Assembly (NCBI GenBank): GCA_009885355.1
Contig: VFKW01000081.1
Location: forward strand, 1-12,009
DNA from: Candidatus Berkelbacteria bacterium
Lineage (GTDB): Bacteria; Patescibacteriota; UBA1384; VFKW01
Reading direction: 5' to 3'
DNA length: 12,009 nucleotides
Shown here: in pieces, positions 1 through 6,180 of the stretch
Layout of the letters: the number at the start of each line of letters is the position of its first letter
Position numbering within the stretch: the first letter of the stretch is position 1
Made by a program: the position numbers and the translations under genes
The notes under the pieces: generated by a model
The model's database searches: none
Seen by the model: only the letters and a program-made list of their open reading frames with translations
What the model was told of the DNA's origin: nothing

Positions 1-17
1 CACCCCGCCACGCTCTT

Positions 18-40
18 AAGGAGAAAAAATAATTCTCCTT
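18..40. repeat. Inverted repeat AAGGAGAA/TTCTCCTT
   Basis: Eight-base arms at 18-25 and 33-40 around a 7-base loop form a perfect hairpin. No clean T run follows on either strand, so it is a weak terminator candidate. A reading frame in +3 ends at a TAA at 30-32 and might be the tail of an upstream gene, but too little is present to support that. Confidence 0.5.
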
Positions 41-61
41 TCTAAAAAATTAAAACGGCAT

Positions 62-133
62 AGGCCGCCCTTCGGGTTGACTTAAGTTTTTGAAGTGGAG
101 AATCATTTTTTCCTTTATATAATCCTGACGGAT
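62..133. repeat. Direct repeat, copy 1 (~72 bp)
   Basis: First copy of an imperfect direct repeat; the second is at 229-303. The first 19 bases (starting AGGCCGCCCTTCGGG) are identical in both. The rest keeps the same order: a T-rich stretch, an AAGTGG-type motif, a run of six Ts followed by CCTTTAT, then AATC(C/T)TGACGGAT. The CCCTTCGGG core can fold into a small hairpin. An inverted repeat of AAGGAGAA and TTCTCCTT at 18-40 precedes it. No coding potential is conserved between the copies. It could be a dispersed intergenic element or a small structured RNA. Confidence 0.75.
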
Positions 134-228
134 AAGAATAGGAAGAACTTTTTTTACTTTCTGCAGAAGCAGGGACCATTGATAGAATGATATTTTCTCC
201 TTCCTGGAAAAGGAGGAAAGAGCCAGAA

Positions 229-303
229 AGGCCGCCCTTCGGGTTGATCTTTGGGTTTTTTAAGTGGGGAATTGTTTTTTCCTTTATTGTAATCTTGACG
301 GAT
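229..303. repeat. Direct repeat, copy 2 (~75 bp)
   Basis: Second copy of the element at 62-133. It has the identical 19-base GC-rich head, then diverges by substitutions and about 3 bases of insertion, and ends with the same TGACGGAT tail. Like copy 1 it is preceded by a hairpin-forming CTCCTT/AAGGAG pair (about 193-219). The two copies start 167 bp apart. The sequence between them (134-228) contains a 10-bp palindrome TTCTGCAGAA (159-168) and nothing else I recognise. Confidence 0.75.
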
Positions 304-328
304 GGGGTTTGAGGGTTTTTTATTCTAT

Positions 329-372
329 AAGCGTCACTAGTTCGCCGCTATAGCGGCGAACTAGTGACGCTT
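329..372. terminator. 44-bp perfect palindrome, probable terminator
   Basis: The 22-base arms are exact reverse complements with no spacer, from AAGCGTCACTAG to CTAGTGACGCTT, centred on the TA at 350/351. The RNA would form a very stable stem-loop. A T-rich tail (TTTATTTTGTT) follows on the + strand. On the - strand the downstream sequence is TATAGAATAAAAAA, weaker as a terminator. It would isolate the gene starting at 486 from anything upstream. Zero-spacer palindromes of this length can also be cruciforms, dispersed intergenic repeats or protein-binding sites. Confidence 0.6.
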
Positions 373-376
373 TATT

Positions 377-406
377 TTGTTCATCGTTGTTCATCTTTGT
401 TGATCA
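377..406. repeat. Three tandem 10-bp repeats
   Basis: Three head-to-tail decamers are TTGTTCATCG (377-386), TTGTTCATCT (387-396) and TTGTTGATCA (397-406). They sit between the palindrome and the predicted -35 box at 419. A 10-bp period places each copy on the same face of the helix, which suits cooperative regulator binding, but that role is inference. Confidence 0.65.
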
Positions 407-418
407 AATATATTTATC

Positions 419-446
419 TTGCATTCTGGGTTGCGGCTGGTAATAT
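419..446 (+). promoter_or_regulatory. Promoter for the 486-1773 gene pair
   Basis: TTGCAT (419-424) and TAATAT (441-446) are separated by 16 bp. TGG directly before the -10 gives an extended -10 (TGGTAATAT). Transcription would start near 453, leaving a leader of about 33 nt before the ATG at 486. Confidence 0.55.
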
Positions 447-485
447 GATATTAGTTAGATGATATTTGGCAGTGGAAAGGATTTT

Positions 486-1031
486 ATGAATAAAAAATCT
501 ATATTTGGACTGATCATACTTATTGTATTATCGCTTGGGTGTTTGATATATTATTTAATGCATAGGGAGCCAGTGAAAATTACTAACAGTCAAAAAGGAT
601 GGAAAACTATGGAATTCCGAACTCATGGCTATAAAATTGACTATCCTGAAAGTTGGACCCTTAGGAAACCAGAAAAAGATTACTGTTTTGATCGGGATAT
701 TAAAGGCAGCGGAGACCAAGTCATACATGAGACTGAAGTCTGTGTCCTCATGGAAAATAACCCTAAAGGTTTAGATTATAATGATTTTTTTGGACTGGAA
801 AATTTAAAGGATTTTGACATTTTACCGGTCAAGGTTGGGAAAGAAAAAATGGAAGGGCGAAATTTTGTATCGATTGCCGGAAAATCCAAAGAAGATACAC
901 AATACAATCTTTCAACGCTGTTGATAGCTAAAAATGATAAAATGTACAGTATAAATATTATAAGCCAAAAATGGAATAGAGATAAAAATACAGTTCAAGA
1001 AATGTTGGATAGTTTCATATTAACGAAATAG
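486..1031 (+). CDS. Membrane-anchored PsbP-like domain protein
   Basis: This 181-residue protein has a Lys-rich N terminus, one hydrophobic segment (about residues 6-24) and a mostly hydrophilic remainder, so it is likely anchored with the domain outside the cell. The motif YKIDYPESW (about residues 49-57) is typical of PsbP-related or DUF1795-like domains, which open with a peptide-like Y-P-x-x-W strand. The function of such domains in these bacteria is unknown. SLGC around Cys19 faintly resembles a lipobox, but the -3 residue is wrong. I chose ATG 486 because GGAAAGGA (474-481) lies just upstream and it begins a normal signal sequence. An in-frame ATG at 459 has no ribosome site and lies almost at the predicted transcription start. 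The next gene begins 16 nt downstream, so the pair is probably cotranscribed. Confidence 0.8.
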   Translation: MNKKSIFGLIILIVLSLGCLIYYLMHREPVKITNSQKGWKTMEFRTHGYKIDYPESWTLRKPEKDYCFDRDIKGSGDQVIHETEVCVLMENNPKGLDYNDFFGLENLKDFDILPVKVGKEKMEGRNFVSIAGKSKEDTQYNLSTLLIAKNDKMYSINIISQKWNRDKNTVQEMLDSFILTK

Positions 1032-1047
1032 TTATTTTGGAGGGGCG

Positions 1048-1773
1048 ATGAAAAAAACGACTAATGAAAAAAATTATACGGAATATATTGAAGAGAAATA
1101 TCATTTACCAAAAGATGCCGAGGTCGATCTTGAAAATGTACCTTTTTGGGTCAAAAATCAAAATTTAAGATATTGGTTGACTGGAACTGGAATTTTTATA
1201 TTATTGATTGCGATTTATTTTGGAGGTATTTTTACTTTGCAAATATTAATTAATAAAGCAATTTCGCCGCCAATCTACAAGATAAATCAAAAGGTGAATG
1301 GATATCATGTATTGGTAAACAAAGATGGCCAGGCGGTTTATTTGAAAAATATTCCTGGCAAAGTAAAAGTATTTACATTTTTTAATTCGATCGATCCGAA
1401 GATACTAGCCGAGAAATTTAATATACCGGAAGATCCATTGGCTAATAAATCAGAATTGATCGCTGAGCAAAAGGAAATTTTGGAGCATTATAAAAATAAT
1501 AACGATGTGACTTTTATAAGCTTGAGTAATCAAAATATCGGAGTAATCCAGTATTATTTGAAGCAAAATCCAAACAATGGCTGGCCAATTTATAGCGATA
1601 CAAAAAATTTGATGATCAGTTTCCAAGTGGTGCCGAGCGAGAGTTCGCTGGCGCATTATGTGATTTTGGATAAAAATAATAAATTAATTTACTCAACGAC
1701 ATTGTCGGGAAGTGAAAAGTTCCGACCGACTGATTATTATGAAAAAATTATTAATAGAGCACTTGGTAATTAA
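1048..1773 (+). CDS. Single-pass protein with cysteine-free thioredoxin-like domain
   Basis: This is a 241-residue protein. The first 40 residues are charged and probably cytoplasmic, residues about 43-67 form one membrane helix, and the remaining ~170 residues are probably outside. That part shows the outline of a thioredoxin/SCO1-type fold: strand VKVFTFFN (about 107-114) where the active-site loop should follow, strand VTFISLS (about 154-160), a region NGWPIYSD, then HYVILDKNNKLIYS resembling the late strand pair of SCO1 and AhpC-like proteins. The whole protein contains no cysteine, so redox or CxxxC copper chemistry is excluded; SIDP occupies the active-site position. The fold assignment is inference. 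A strong GGAGGGG (1039-1045) precedes the ATG. It ends 13 bp from the convergent zinc-ribbon gene with no clear terminator between. Confidence 0.75.
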   Translation: MKKTTNEKNYTEYIEEKYHLPKDAEVDLENVPFWVKNQNLRYWLTGTGIFILLIAIYFGGIFTLQILINKAISPPIYKINQKVNGYHVLVNKDGQAVYLKNIPGKVKVFTFFNSIDPKILAEKFNIPEDPLANKSELIAEQKEILEHYKNNNDVTFISLSNQNIGVIQYYLKQNPNNGWPIYSDTKNLMISFQVVPSESSLAHYVILDKNNKLIYSTTLSGSEKFRPTDYYEKIINRALGN

Positions 1774-1786
1774 AAAAATATATTTA

Positions 1787-2452
1787 CTATACTGAAAGAA
1801 TAAAAATCAGAGCGATTGAGAGAAGAACGGTGGACCAGCCTAATAAACGAATTGAGCGGTTTTGTTTGGAAATTGACAAAATGAGTCCAAAAATAAAAAG
1901 AATAAAAATGCCGCCGATGGTAACATAAAATAAGGCGGAAGAATTTGGATTTGAAGAACCGACAATTTCATCAGCTGAAAGAGTGAAATAATCAGCCTGT
2001 TTGAGATATGCAATAGTGGCCCCAAATAAAATAATTATTATCGAAATAAGACTGGCCAAAATGCGATCACGGCTAGAAAAAATGCCTGTAGTATCTGGTA
2101 ATTCGACTTGGGATGTCTGTTTGATGCCATAGTATCTAGAAAGATAGCCTCTTTTAAGAAAGATGCTAAAGCATTCTTCGCAAACTTGAAGCTTGGCATC
2201 ATTGTGCTTATGATCAGCGATAATCTTCATCGGAATATGGCAATGCGGACAATCAAATGGATGATCCTCCTCATCTTCAATCCTCGAGGCAACATCTATT
2301 TTTTCGGTGGTTTCCTGGTCAAGACGATTTAGCTCATGACGATCAAGAGAAAAACTGCCGCAGCTGTCACAACGATCAATTTTAATGACTTCCCGATATT
2401 TGTCGAGAACTTCAATTGTAGTATATTCACTGCTACAGTTTGGACAAACCAT
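1787..2452 (-). CDS. Double zinc-ribbon (zf-TFIIB-like) membrane protein
   Basis: This 221-residue protein has two zinc ribbons, each with two CxxC knuckles. The first uses Cys3/Cys6 and Cys28/Cys31, followed by an acidic and Arg-containing stretch (FSLDRHELNRL) typical of the zf-TFIIB family. The second uses Cys68/Cys71 and Cys91/Cys94. The C-terminal half has three predicted membrane helices (about 131-152, 173-195 and 203-221), so the ribbons are tethered to the membrane. No catalytic residues are visible; the ribbons could bind nucleic acid or protein. GGAGGAA (2456-2462) gives a strong ribosome site. It lies 70 bp downstream of miaA, with its own promoter in the gap. The final residues run nearly to the end of the last helix, so the C terminus lies at the membrane. 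Confidence 0.8.
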   Translation of the reverse strand: MVCPNCSSEYTTIEVLDKYREVIKIDRCDSCGSFSLDRHELNRLDQETTEKIDVASRIEDEEDHPFDCPHCHIPMKIIADHKHNDAKLQVCEECFSIFLKRGYLSRYYGIKQTSQVELPDTTGIFSSRDRILASLISIIIILFGATIAYLKQADYFTLSADEIVGSSNPNSSALFYVTIGGIFILFIFGLILSISKQNRSIRLLGWSTVLLSIALIFILSV

Positions 2453-2470
2453 ATTTTCCTCCAGAAATTG

Positions 2471-2490
2471 TAGTTGAAAATTTGTAACTA
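2471..2490 (-). promoter_or_regulatory. Near-palindrome in the zinc-ribbon leader
   Basis: TAGTTGAAAATTTGTAACTA is a 20-bp near-palindrome with outer arms TAGTT/AACTA and inner AAA/TTT. It lies between the predicted transcription start and the ribosome site. It could be an operator or a weak leader hairpin; no family is recognised. Confidence 0.35.
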
Positions 2491-2502
2491 GTACTCATTA
2501 TT

Positions 2503-2511
2503 ATTATAGCA
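2503..2511 (-). promoter_or_regulatory. Extended -10 promoter for zinc-ribbon gene
   Basis: Read on the minus strand this is TGCTATAAT, a perfect extended -10. The best -35 is TTGTAA 19 bp upstream, inside the miaA 3' end, and is weak, as expected for extended -10 promoters. Transcription would start near 2496, giving a ~44-nt leader before the ATG at 2452. Confidence 0.6.
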
Positions 2512-2522
2512 CAAATAGATAT

Positions 2523-3467
2523 TTATTTTACAAGAAATTGTTCAACATGGATTTTGGCCTGATCAATATCTTTGACCCAAATGACCGGCAGCTTGTTTCG
2601 AAGCCAGGTTAATTGGCGGCGAGCGTAGGCATGGGTGGCGTATTTTAATTTTTGGAGCATATCGTCTTGATCGGCAAGGTCGCCAGAAATATACTGACTG
2701 ATAAATCGGTATTCTAAGCCGAATGAAATGAGGCGTTCTTTGAGAATCCCCTGTTCAAGAAGATTTTTGACTTCTTCGATCATGCCAAGGGCGATGCGAT
2801 CGTCAACGCGTTTATCAATATTTTCATATAGTATTTGGCGATCAATATCTAGGGCAAGATATAAAATGTCATATTCGGGCTCTTTTTTTTGCCGTAATTG
2901 ACTAAATTTTTGACCGGAGGCTAAAGTAACGGACAGAGCTCTGGCAACTCGGCGAGGATTTTTTTGATCAACTAACTGAAAATACTCAGGATCAGCAATT
3001 TTTAATTTGTCTAAAAGTTCCGAAAGTGGCAATTTTTCCAAATCGCTACGGATCTTTAATTCATTTTCATCACTAACTGGAATGTTGTAACCATCGACGA
3101 GAGCTTGAATATACATATTGGTGCCACCAACGATGAAAGGAATTTTTGCGCGCGATTGCATATTTTTAATCAATAATGTTGATTGTTTAACAAAATCAGA
3201 AACAGTATAGATTTCTTTTGGAGATATAATGTCAACGAGAAATTGAGGGATGTCGTCAATACTTCTGGCGGACTGTTTTCCGATTTCTGGCAGATCAATA
3301 ACTGTTCTTTCGCCTTCTTTGCCGCTGCCGAGATCCATACCAATATATACTTGTCTTGAATCAGCAGAAATTATTTCACCATTAAATTGCTTGGCGAGAT
3401 TGACAGCAAGAGACGTTTTGCCAGAGGCGGTGGGACCGAGGATGATGATGATTTTTTGTTTATTCAT
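2523..3467 (-). CDS. miaA: tRNA dimethylallyltransferase (MiaA)
   Basis: This enzyme transfers a dimethylallyl group from DMAPP to N6 of A37 in tRNAs reading U-initial codons (known for the family). Seen here: P-loop GPTASGKT (residues 11-18), catalytic DSRQVY (36-41, Asp36 being the general base by homology), IVGGTNMYIQAL (about 112-123), the RRVARAL helix, and the tRNA-binding end ARRQLTWLRN. The 314-residue length is normal. The usual IGTAKP...VPHHLID segment is altered: residues 45-80 read DLGSGK..., then a longer linker and IPQFLVDI, lacking the His pair. I chose ATG 3467 because the protein then starts just before the P-loop; a TTG at 3479 in the same frame would add four residues. Neither start has a clear ribosome site. 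No convincing promoter is visible upstream. The zinc-ribbon gene follows on the same strand. Confidence 0.93.
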   Translation of the reverse strand: MNKQKIIIILGPTASGKTSLAVNLAKQFNGEIISADSRQVYIGMDLGSGKEGERTVIDLPEIGKQSARSIDDIPQFLVDIISPKEIYTVSDFVKQSTLLIKNMQSRAKIPFIVGGTNMYIQALVDGYNIPVSDENELKIRSDLEKLPLSELLDKLKIADPEYFQLVDQKNPRRVARALSVTLASGQKFSQLRQKKEPEYDILYLALDIDRQILYENIDKRVDDRIALGMIEEVKNLLEQGILKERLISFGLEYRFISQYISGDLADQDDMLQKLKYATHAYARRQLTWLRNKLPVIWVKDIDQAKIHVEQFLVK

Positions 3468-3498
3468 AAGATATTCCAAGCTGGTAAGCTAGCCACCG

Positions 3499-3548
3499 CC
3501 CACCGCCGATGGCGGGGTAAACTCAGGCGGGGTCCCGCTGCGGCGGGA
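3499..3548. repeat. GC-rich palindromic intergenic repeats
   Basis: Two adjacent GC-rich hairpins in an otherwise AT-rich sequence: CCGCC-GAT-GGCGG (3503-3515) and TCCCGC-TGCG-GCGGGA (3533-3548). They separate the divergent miaA and ABC genes. No T tract follows, so they are more likely dispersed palindromic elements than terminators. A TGGTAAGCTAGC sequence at 3482-3493 resembles the TAAGC arrays found near 7170 and 10110. Confidence 0.6.
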
Positions 3549-3635
3549 TAAGTTGATAATTTATGCGGGATGATGGACGATGGCAGGGATTTCTGATTTC
3601 GTGCTTCGTGCTTTTTATTTTTTGTCAGGGGGGGG

Positions 3636-3663
3636 TTGCAAATTTTTTTGTTTTTATTACAAT
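3636..3663 (+). promoter_or_regulatory. Promoter of ABC operon, leaderless
   Basis: TTGCAA (3636-3641), a 16-bp spacer and TACAAT (3658-3663). Transcription would start at about 3670-3671, which is the ATG of the ATPase gene itself. No ribosome site lies before that ATG, consistent with a leaderless mRNA. A run of eight Gs (3628-3635) abuts the -35, and the spacer contains seven consecutive Ts (3643-3649). Confidence 0.55.
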
Positions 3664-3670
3664 AGTAATC

Positions 3671-4408
3671 ATGGAAGCACTAAAGATTACTAATCTATCT
3701 AAATCTTACCATCTTCGAGGGGAAGATGTCCAGGTGGTAAACGACTTGTCTTTAAATATTAAAAAAGGCGAGGTTTTTGGTTTTTTGGGGCCAAACGGGG
3801 CTGGGAAAACTACGACGATCAAAATGATCGTCGGTTTGGCATTCCCGACAGACGGAGAAATCAAAATTTTCGGCAAAGACAATGCTGCAACGACGACAAA
3901 AGAGAAAATCGGTTTTATGTCCGAGCACCCATATTTTTATAATTATTTAACCGGTTTTGAAATGCTGGAATTTTTCGGTAAATTGTTTCCGATTGATCCA
4001 CAGATTCGCACAAAACGCGTGAATGATTTACTAGAAAAAGTCGGCTTGGGGGAAGCAAAAAATGTGCCGGTTCGAAAATATTCAAAAGGAATGAACCAAA
4101 GATTGGGATTGGCGTCAGCGCTGATCAATGATCCGCAAATTATATTTTTAGACGAGCCGCTTGATGGACTCGATCCATTGGGACGACGACAAATAAAAGA
4201 AATTATTACACAGCTAAAAAAAGAAGGTAAAACCGTTTTTTTTAATTCACATATTTTGGCTGATGTGGAAGAGATTTGCGATAAAGTCGGGATTATTGAC
4301 AGAGGAAAACTGATTGAATATGGAGAACCAAAGACTTTGGCCAAAGGGTCAAAAAGTCTGGAAGATTTTTTTGTAAAAACGATTGAAAAGCAAAGGGAAA
4401 TAATTTAA
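3671..4408 (+). CDS. ABC transporter ATP-binding protein
   Basis: This cytoplasmic ATPase of 246 residues drives a transporter with the permease encoded next. Seen: Walker A GPNGAGKTT (40-48), the Q-loop region (replaced by FMSEHPYFY), ABC signature YSKGMNQR, Walker B IIFLDEPLDGLDPLG, and the switch His in FNSHIL. Note the signature: SKGMNQR instead of the common SGGQ or SKGMKQR, as in other ABC-2-type ATPases. There is no long C-terminal extension. ATG 3671 was chosen because an in-frame upstream start at 3563 would add a non-homologous stretch running through the predicted promoter. The following permease begins 77 bp on, separated by an AT-only repeat. The substrate cannot be deduced. Confidence 0.92.
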   Translation: MEALKITNLSKSYHLRGEDVQVVNDLSLNIKKGEVFGFLGPNGAGKTTTIKMIVGLAFPTDGEIKIFGKDNAATTTKEKIGFMSEHPYFYNYLTGFEMLEFFGKLFPIDPQIRTKRVNDLLEKVGLGEAKNVPVRKYSKGMNQRLGLASALINDPQIIFLDEPLDGLDPLGRRQIKEIITQLKKEGKTVFFNSHILADVEEICDKVGIIDRGKLIEYGEPKTLAKGSKSLEDFFVKTIEKQREII

Positions 4409-4451
4409 AATTTACAAATTTAAAATTTAAAATAAAATACAAATTTTAAAT
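4403..4451. repeat. AT-only repeat between ATPase and permease genes
   Basis: ATTTAAAATTT occurs at 4403-4413 (overlapping the ATPase stop codon) and 4418-4428, and its exact reverse complement occurs at 4441-4451. The second and third copies form an 11-bp perfect inverted repeat with a 12-base loop. No T run follows the stem, so it may modulate or process the operon mRNA rather than end it. Confidence 0.6.
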
Positions 4452-4485
4452 GAAAAATTGAAAAACAAGAATTGTAAGGATCAAA

Positions 4486-5247
4486 ATGAGAAATATATTG
4501 GCGATTGCGCAAAATACTTATCGAGAGACGATTCGGGATCGAATATTGTATGTGATTTTCGTGTTCGCGGCTTTGATGATTGTCGGATCAATCTTGGCTG
4601 GCTCGATTTCACTTGATCAAGACGCAAAAGTGATCAAAGATTTTGGACTGGCGAGTATCTTTTTATTTTCGATCTTGATGGCGGTTTTTATCGGTACGAA
4701 TTTGGTTTATAAAGAATTTGATAAACGAACAATTTTCATGTTGTTGTCAAAACCGATCAAGAGAAATGACGTGATAGTCGGGAAATTTTTTGGGCTTGCC
4801 GGCACGATGGGAGTCATGATGATGCTGATGAGCGTCTTTTTCATGGGATTGGTTCGATATAAAACAGGGCATTTTGATTTTTTACTGATGGAGGCGATCG
4901 TATTTAATTATTTTGAAATTTTGCTTATGATTGCACTAACCTTGATGTTTTCGTCTTTTACTTCCCCTATCGCCAGCGCAGTTTATTCATTGTTACTGTT
5001 TGTGATCGGGCATAGCGCTTCAACTTTGATGCATATTATTAAAATCTCAAGTGGTTTTACTAAATACAGCTTGGAAGTGGCTTATTATATATTTCCGAAT
5101 TTGGATAAATTTAATCTACGAGGAAGCGTGGTTTATGGTATCGGGGCTGGCTCGACCCAAACCTTGTGGGTAATTGCGTACGCGGCGATATATTCAATCT
5201 TTTTATTAATGATCGCAATTGCGATATTGAAAAAACAGGAATTCTAG
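4486..5247 (+). CDS. ABC-2 type permease
   Basis: This is a 253-residue integral membrane protein, with six predicted helices (about 21-42, 55-72, 101-123, 134-158, 161-185 and 228-248). The start RNILAIAQNTYRETIRDRILY and the pattern of a cytoplasmic N-terminal amphipathic helix followed by TMs match the NosY-like ABC-2 family (COG1277-type). The motif KEFDKRTIFMLLSKPIKR between the second and third helices is the typical cytoplasmic coupling loop. AAGGA (4476-4480) precedes the ATG by 5 nt. The stop codon TAG directly abuts the ATG of the next gene, so translation is likely coupled. With the ATPase it would make a homodimeric transporter; the direction is probably export, by family analogy. 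Confidence 0.9.
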   Translation: MRNILAIAQNTYRETIRDRILYVIFVFAALMIVGSILAGSISLDQDAKVIKDFGLASIFLFSILMAVFIGTNLVYKEFDKRTIFMLLSKPIKRNDVIVGKFFGLAGTMGVMMMLMSVFFMGLVRYKTGHFDFLLMEAIVFNYFEILLMIALTLMFSSFTSPIASAVYSLLLFVIGHSASTLMHIIKISSGFTKYSLEVAYYIFPNLDKFNLRGSVVYGIGAGSTQTLWVIAYAAIYSIFLLMIAIAILKKQEF

Positions 5248-6111
5248 ATGAAGTTGCCAAGATTTTCACAAAAAGTCTTGAATTTACTATTGGTCGTTAC
5301 AATAATTGACGGCATTTTTTTGGCGCAATTATATTTTGATGGATGGAAAGCGTCATTTGCCAAAAAGCCAAATGTGGCGGAAAATATTTTGATCGAACCG
5401 CATCCATTGCCGGCAAATGTTTTGAAAAAGGCATCGATGGGCTTGGACAATTTCATTGCCGATATTTTGTGGATACAGACAATCCAATATTACGGAGGGG
5501 GAAATCCCCAGGGGAAATATCGTAAATTACCAGAACTTTTAACAACAGTCACAGATCTTGATCCGAATTTTACATATCCATATAGCTTTGGACTTTTGAT
5601 CATGCCAGGGGAAGGATACGTGAAAGAGACGATCGCACTTGGCGAAAAAGGAATGAAAAATCCACGATTAAAAAAAAGCTGGGAAATCCCCTATTATTTG
5701 GGACTGACAGAACATTTTAATTTGAAAAATTACAAAAAAGCAGGGGAATATCTGAAGATTGCGGCCGATCGTCCCGGGTCGCCAGAGATTACAAAATTGA
5801 TGTCGGGAATTTATTTTGCAAAAGCCAACGAACGGACAACGGCATATAATTTGTATGTGGTGGTTTATCAAACAAGCAAAAATAAGTACGTCAAAGAGCG
5901 GGCAAAAGTATATCTCGATCATATGCAATTGATCTTTGCGATGGAAAAATTGGCAGCGCAATATAAAGAAAAAAATGGATCCTTTCCTGCGACCATGCAA
6001 GATTTGGTTGATAAAAAATATATGAGCGAAATCCCAGCGGATCCTCTGGAGCGAGGGTTTGTGATTGACTCAAAAACTGGAATTATTTCGGATGGAGATG
6101 CAGGGAAATAG
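5248..6111 (+). CDS. Membrane-anchored TPR protein with pseudopilin-like C terminus
   Basis: This is a 287-residue protein. Residues about 9-31 form one N-terminal membrane anchor, so the rest is probably outside the membrane. After LDNFIADILWIQTIQYYG (about 66-83), helical repeats run to about residue 215 with TPR-like spacing (YYLGLTEHFNLKNYKKAGEY; MSGIYFAKANERTTA). The last ~60 residues change character: AAQYKEKNGSFPATMQDLV, then IPADPLERGFVIDSKTG. This is the C-terminal pattern of GspG-type pseudopilins (yP-x-sl-dLv...iP-x-DPfg...y-x-tG). It is a domain combination with no function I recognise. It begins immediately after the permease stop codon; AGGA (5237-5240) lies inside the permease end. 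It probably works with the transporter at the cell envelope, for example as a periplasmic or surface partner. Confidence 0.82.
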   Translation: MKLPRFSQKVLNLLLVVTIIDGIFLAQLYFDGWKASFAKKPNVAENILIEPHPLPANVLKKASMGLDNFIADILWIQTIQYYGGGNPQGKYRKLPELLTTVTDLDPNFTYPYSFGLLIMPGEGYVKETIALGEKGMKNPRLKKSWEIPYYLGLTEHFNLKNYKKAGEYLKIAADRPGSPEITKLMSGIYFAKANERTTAYNLYVVVYQTSKNKYVKERAKVYLDHMQLIFAMEKLAAQYKEKNGSFPATMQDLVDKKYMSEIPADPLERGFVIDSKTGIISDGDAGK

Positions 6112-6155
6112 GGGGCGAAATGTCAAACCAATTTCAAATGATATAAAATCAAATG

Positions 6156-6180
6156 ATTGCTTGAAAATAGCAATTTTTTT
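6156..6180 (+). terminator. Rho-independent terminator of ABC operon
   Basis: Stem ATTGCT (6156-6161) / AGCAAT (6169-6174) with a 7-base loop is followed by a T run (TTTTTTTATTTTA). It overlaps the 3' end of yvcK on the opposite strand. The stem is short and AT-rich, so efficiency may be modest. An 8-bp direct repeat CAAATGAT (6135-6142 and 6150-6157) precedes it. Confidence 0.65.

Noticed and set aside
62..80. Resemblance of GCCCTTCGGGTTGA to a conserved 16S rRNA stretch (GCCTTCGGGTTGTAAAG)
   Set aside because: Similarity ends after a dozen bases; no surrounding rRNA sequence is present on either side.
50..106. Possible 18-residue peptide on the minus strand, ATG after AAAGGA in repeat copy 1
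   Set aside because: The ATG and frame are not preserved in repeat copy 2, so it is unlikely to be coding.
62..303. Direct repeats as a CRISPR array
   Set aside because: Only two imperfect copies, too long, with an irregular 95-bp spacer and no nearby cas genes.
459..485. Upstream in-frame ATG at 459 as the start of the PsbP-like gene
   Set aside because: No ribosome site, almost at the predicted transcription start; the ATG at 486 has a clear Shine-Dalgarno and a normal signal sequence.
3563..3670. 36-residue N-terminal extension of the ABC ATPase
   Set aside because: It reads through the predicted promoter and homopolymer tracts and has no resemblance to ABC ATPases; the domain begins normally at 3671.
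3943..4344. Long antisense open frame opposite the ABC ATPase
   Set aside because: Ser/Pro/Lys-rich shadow of a well-supported gene, without ribosome site or family features.
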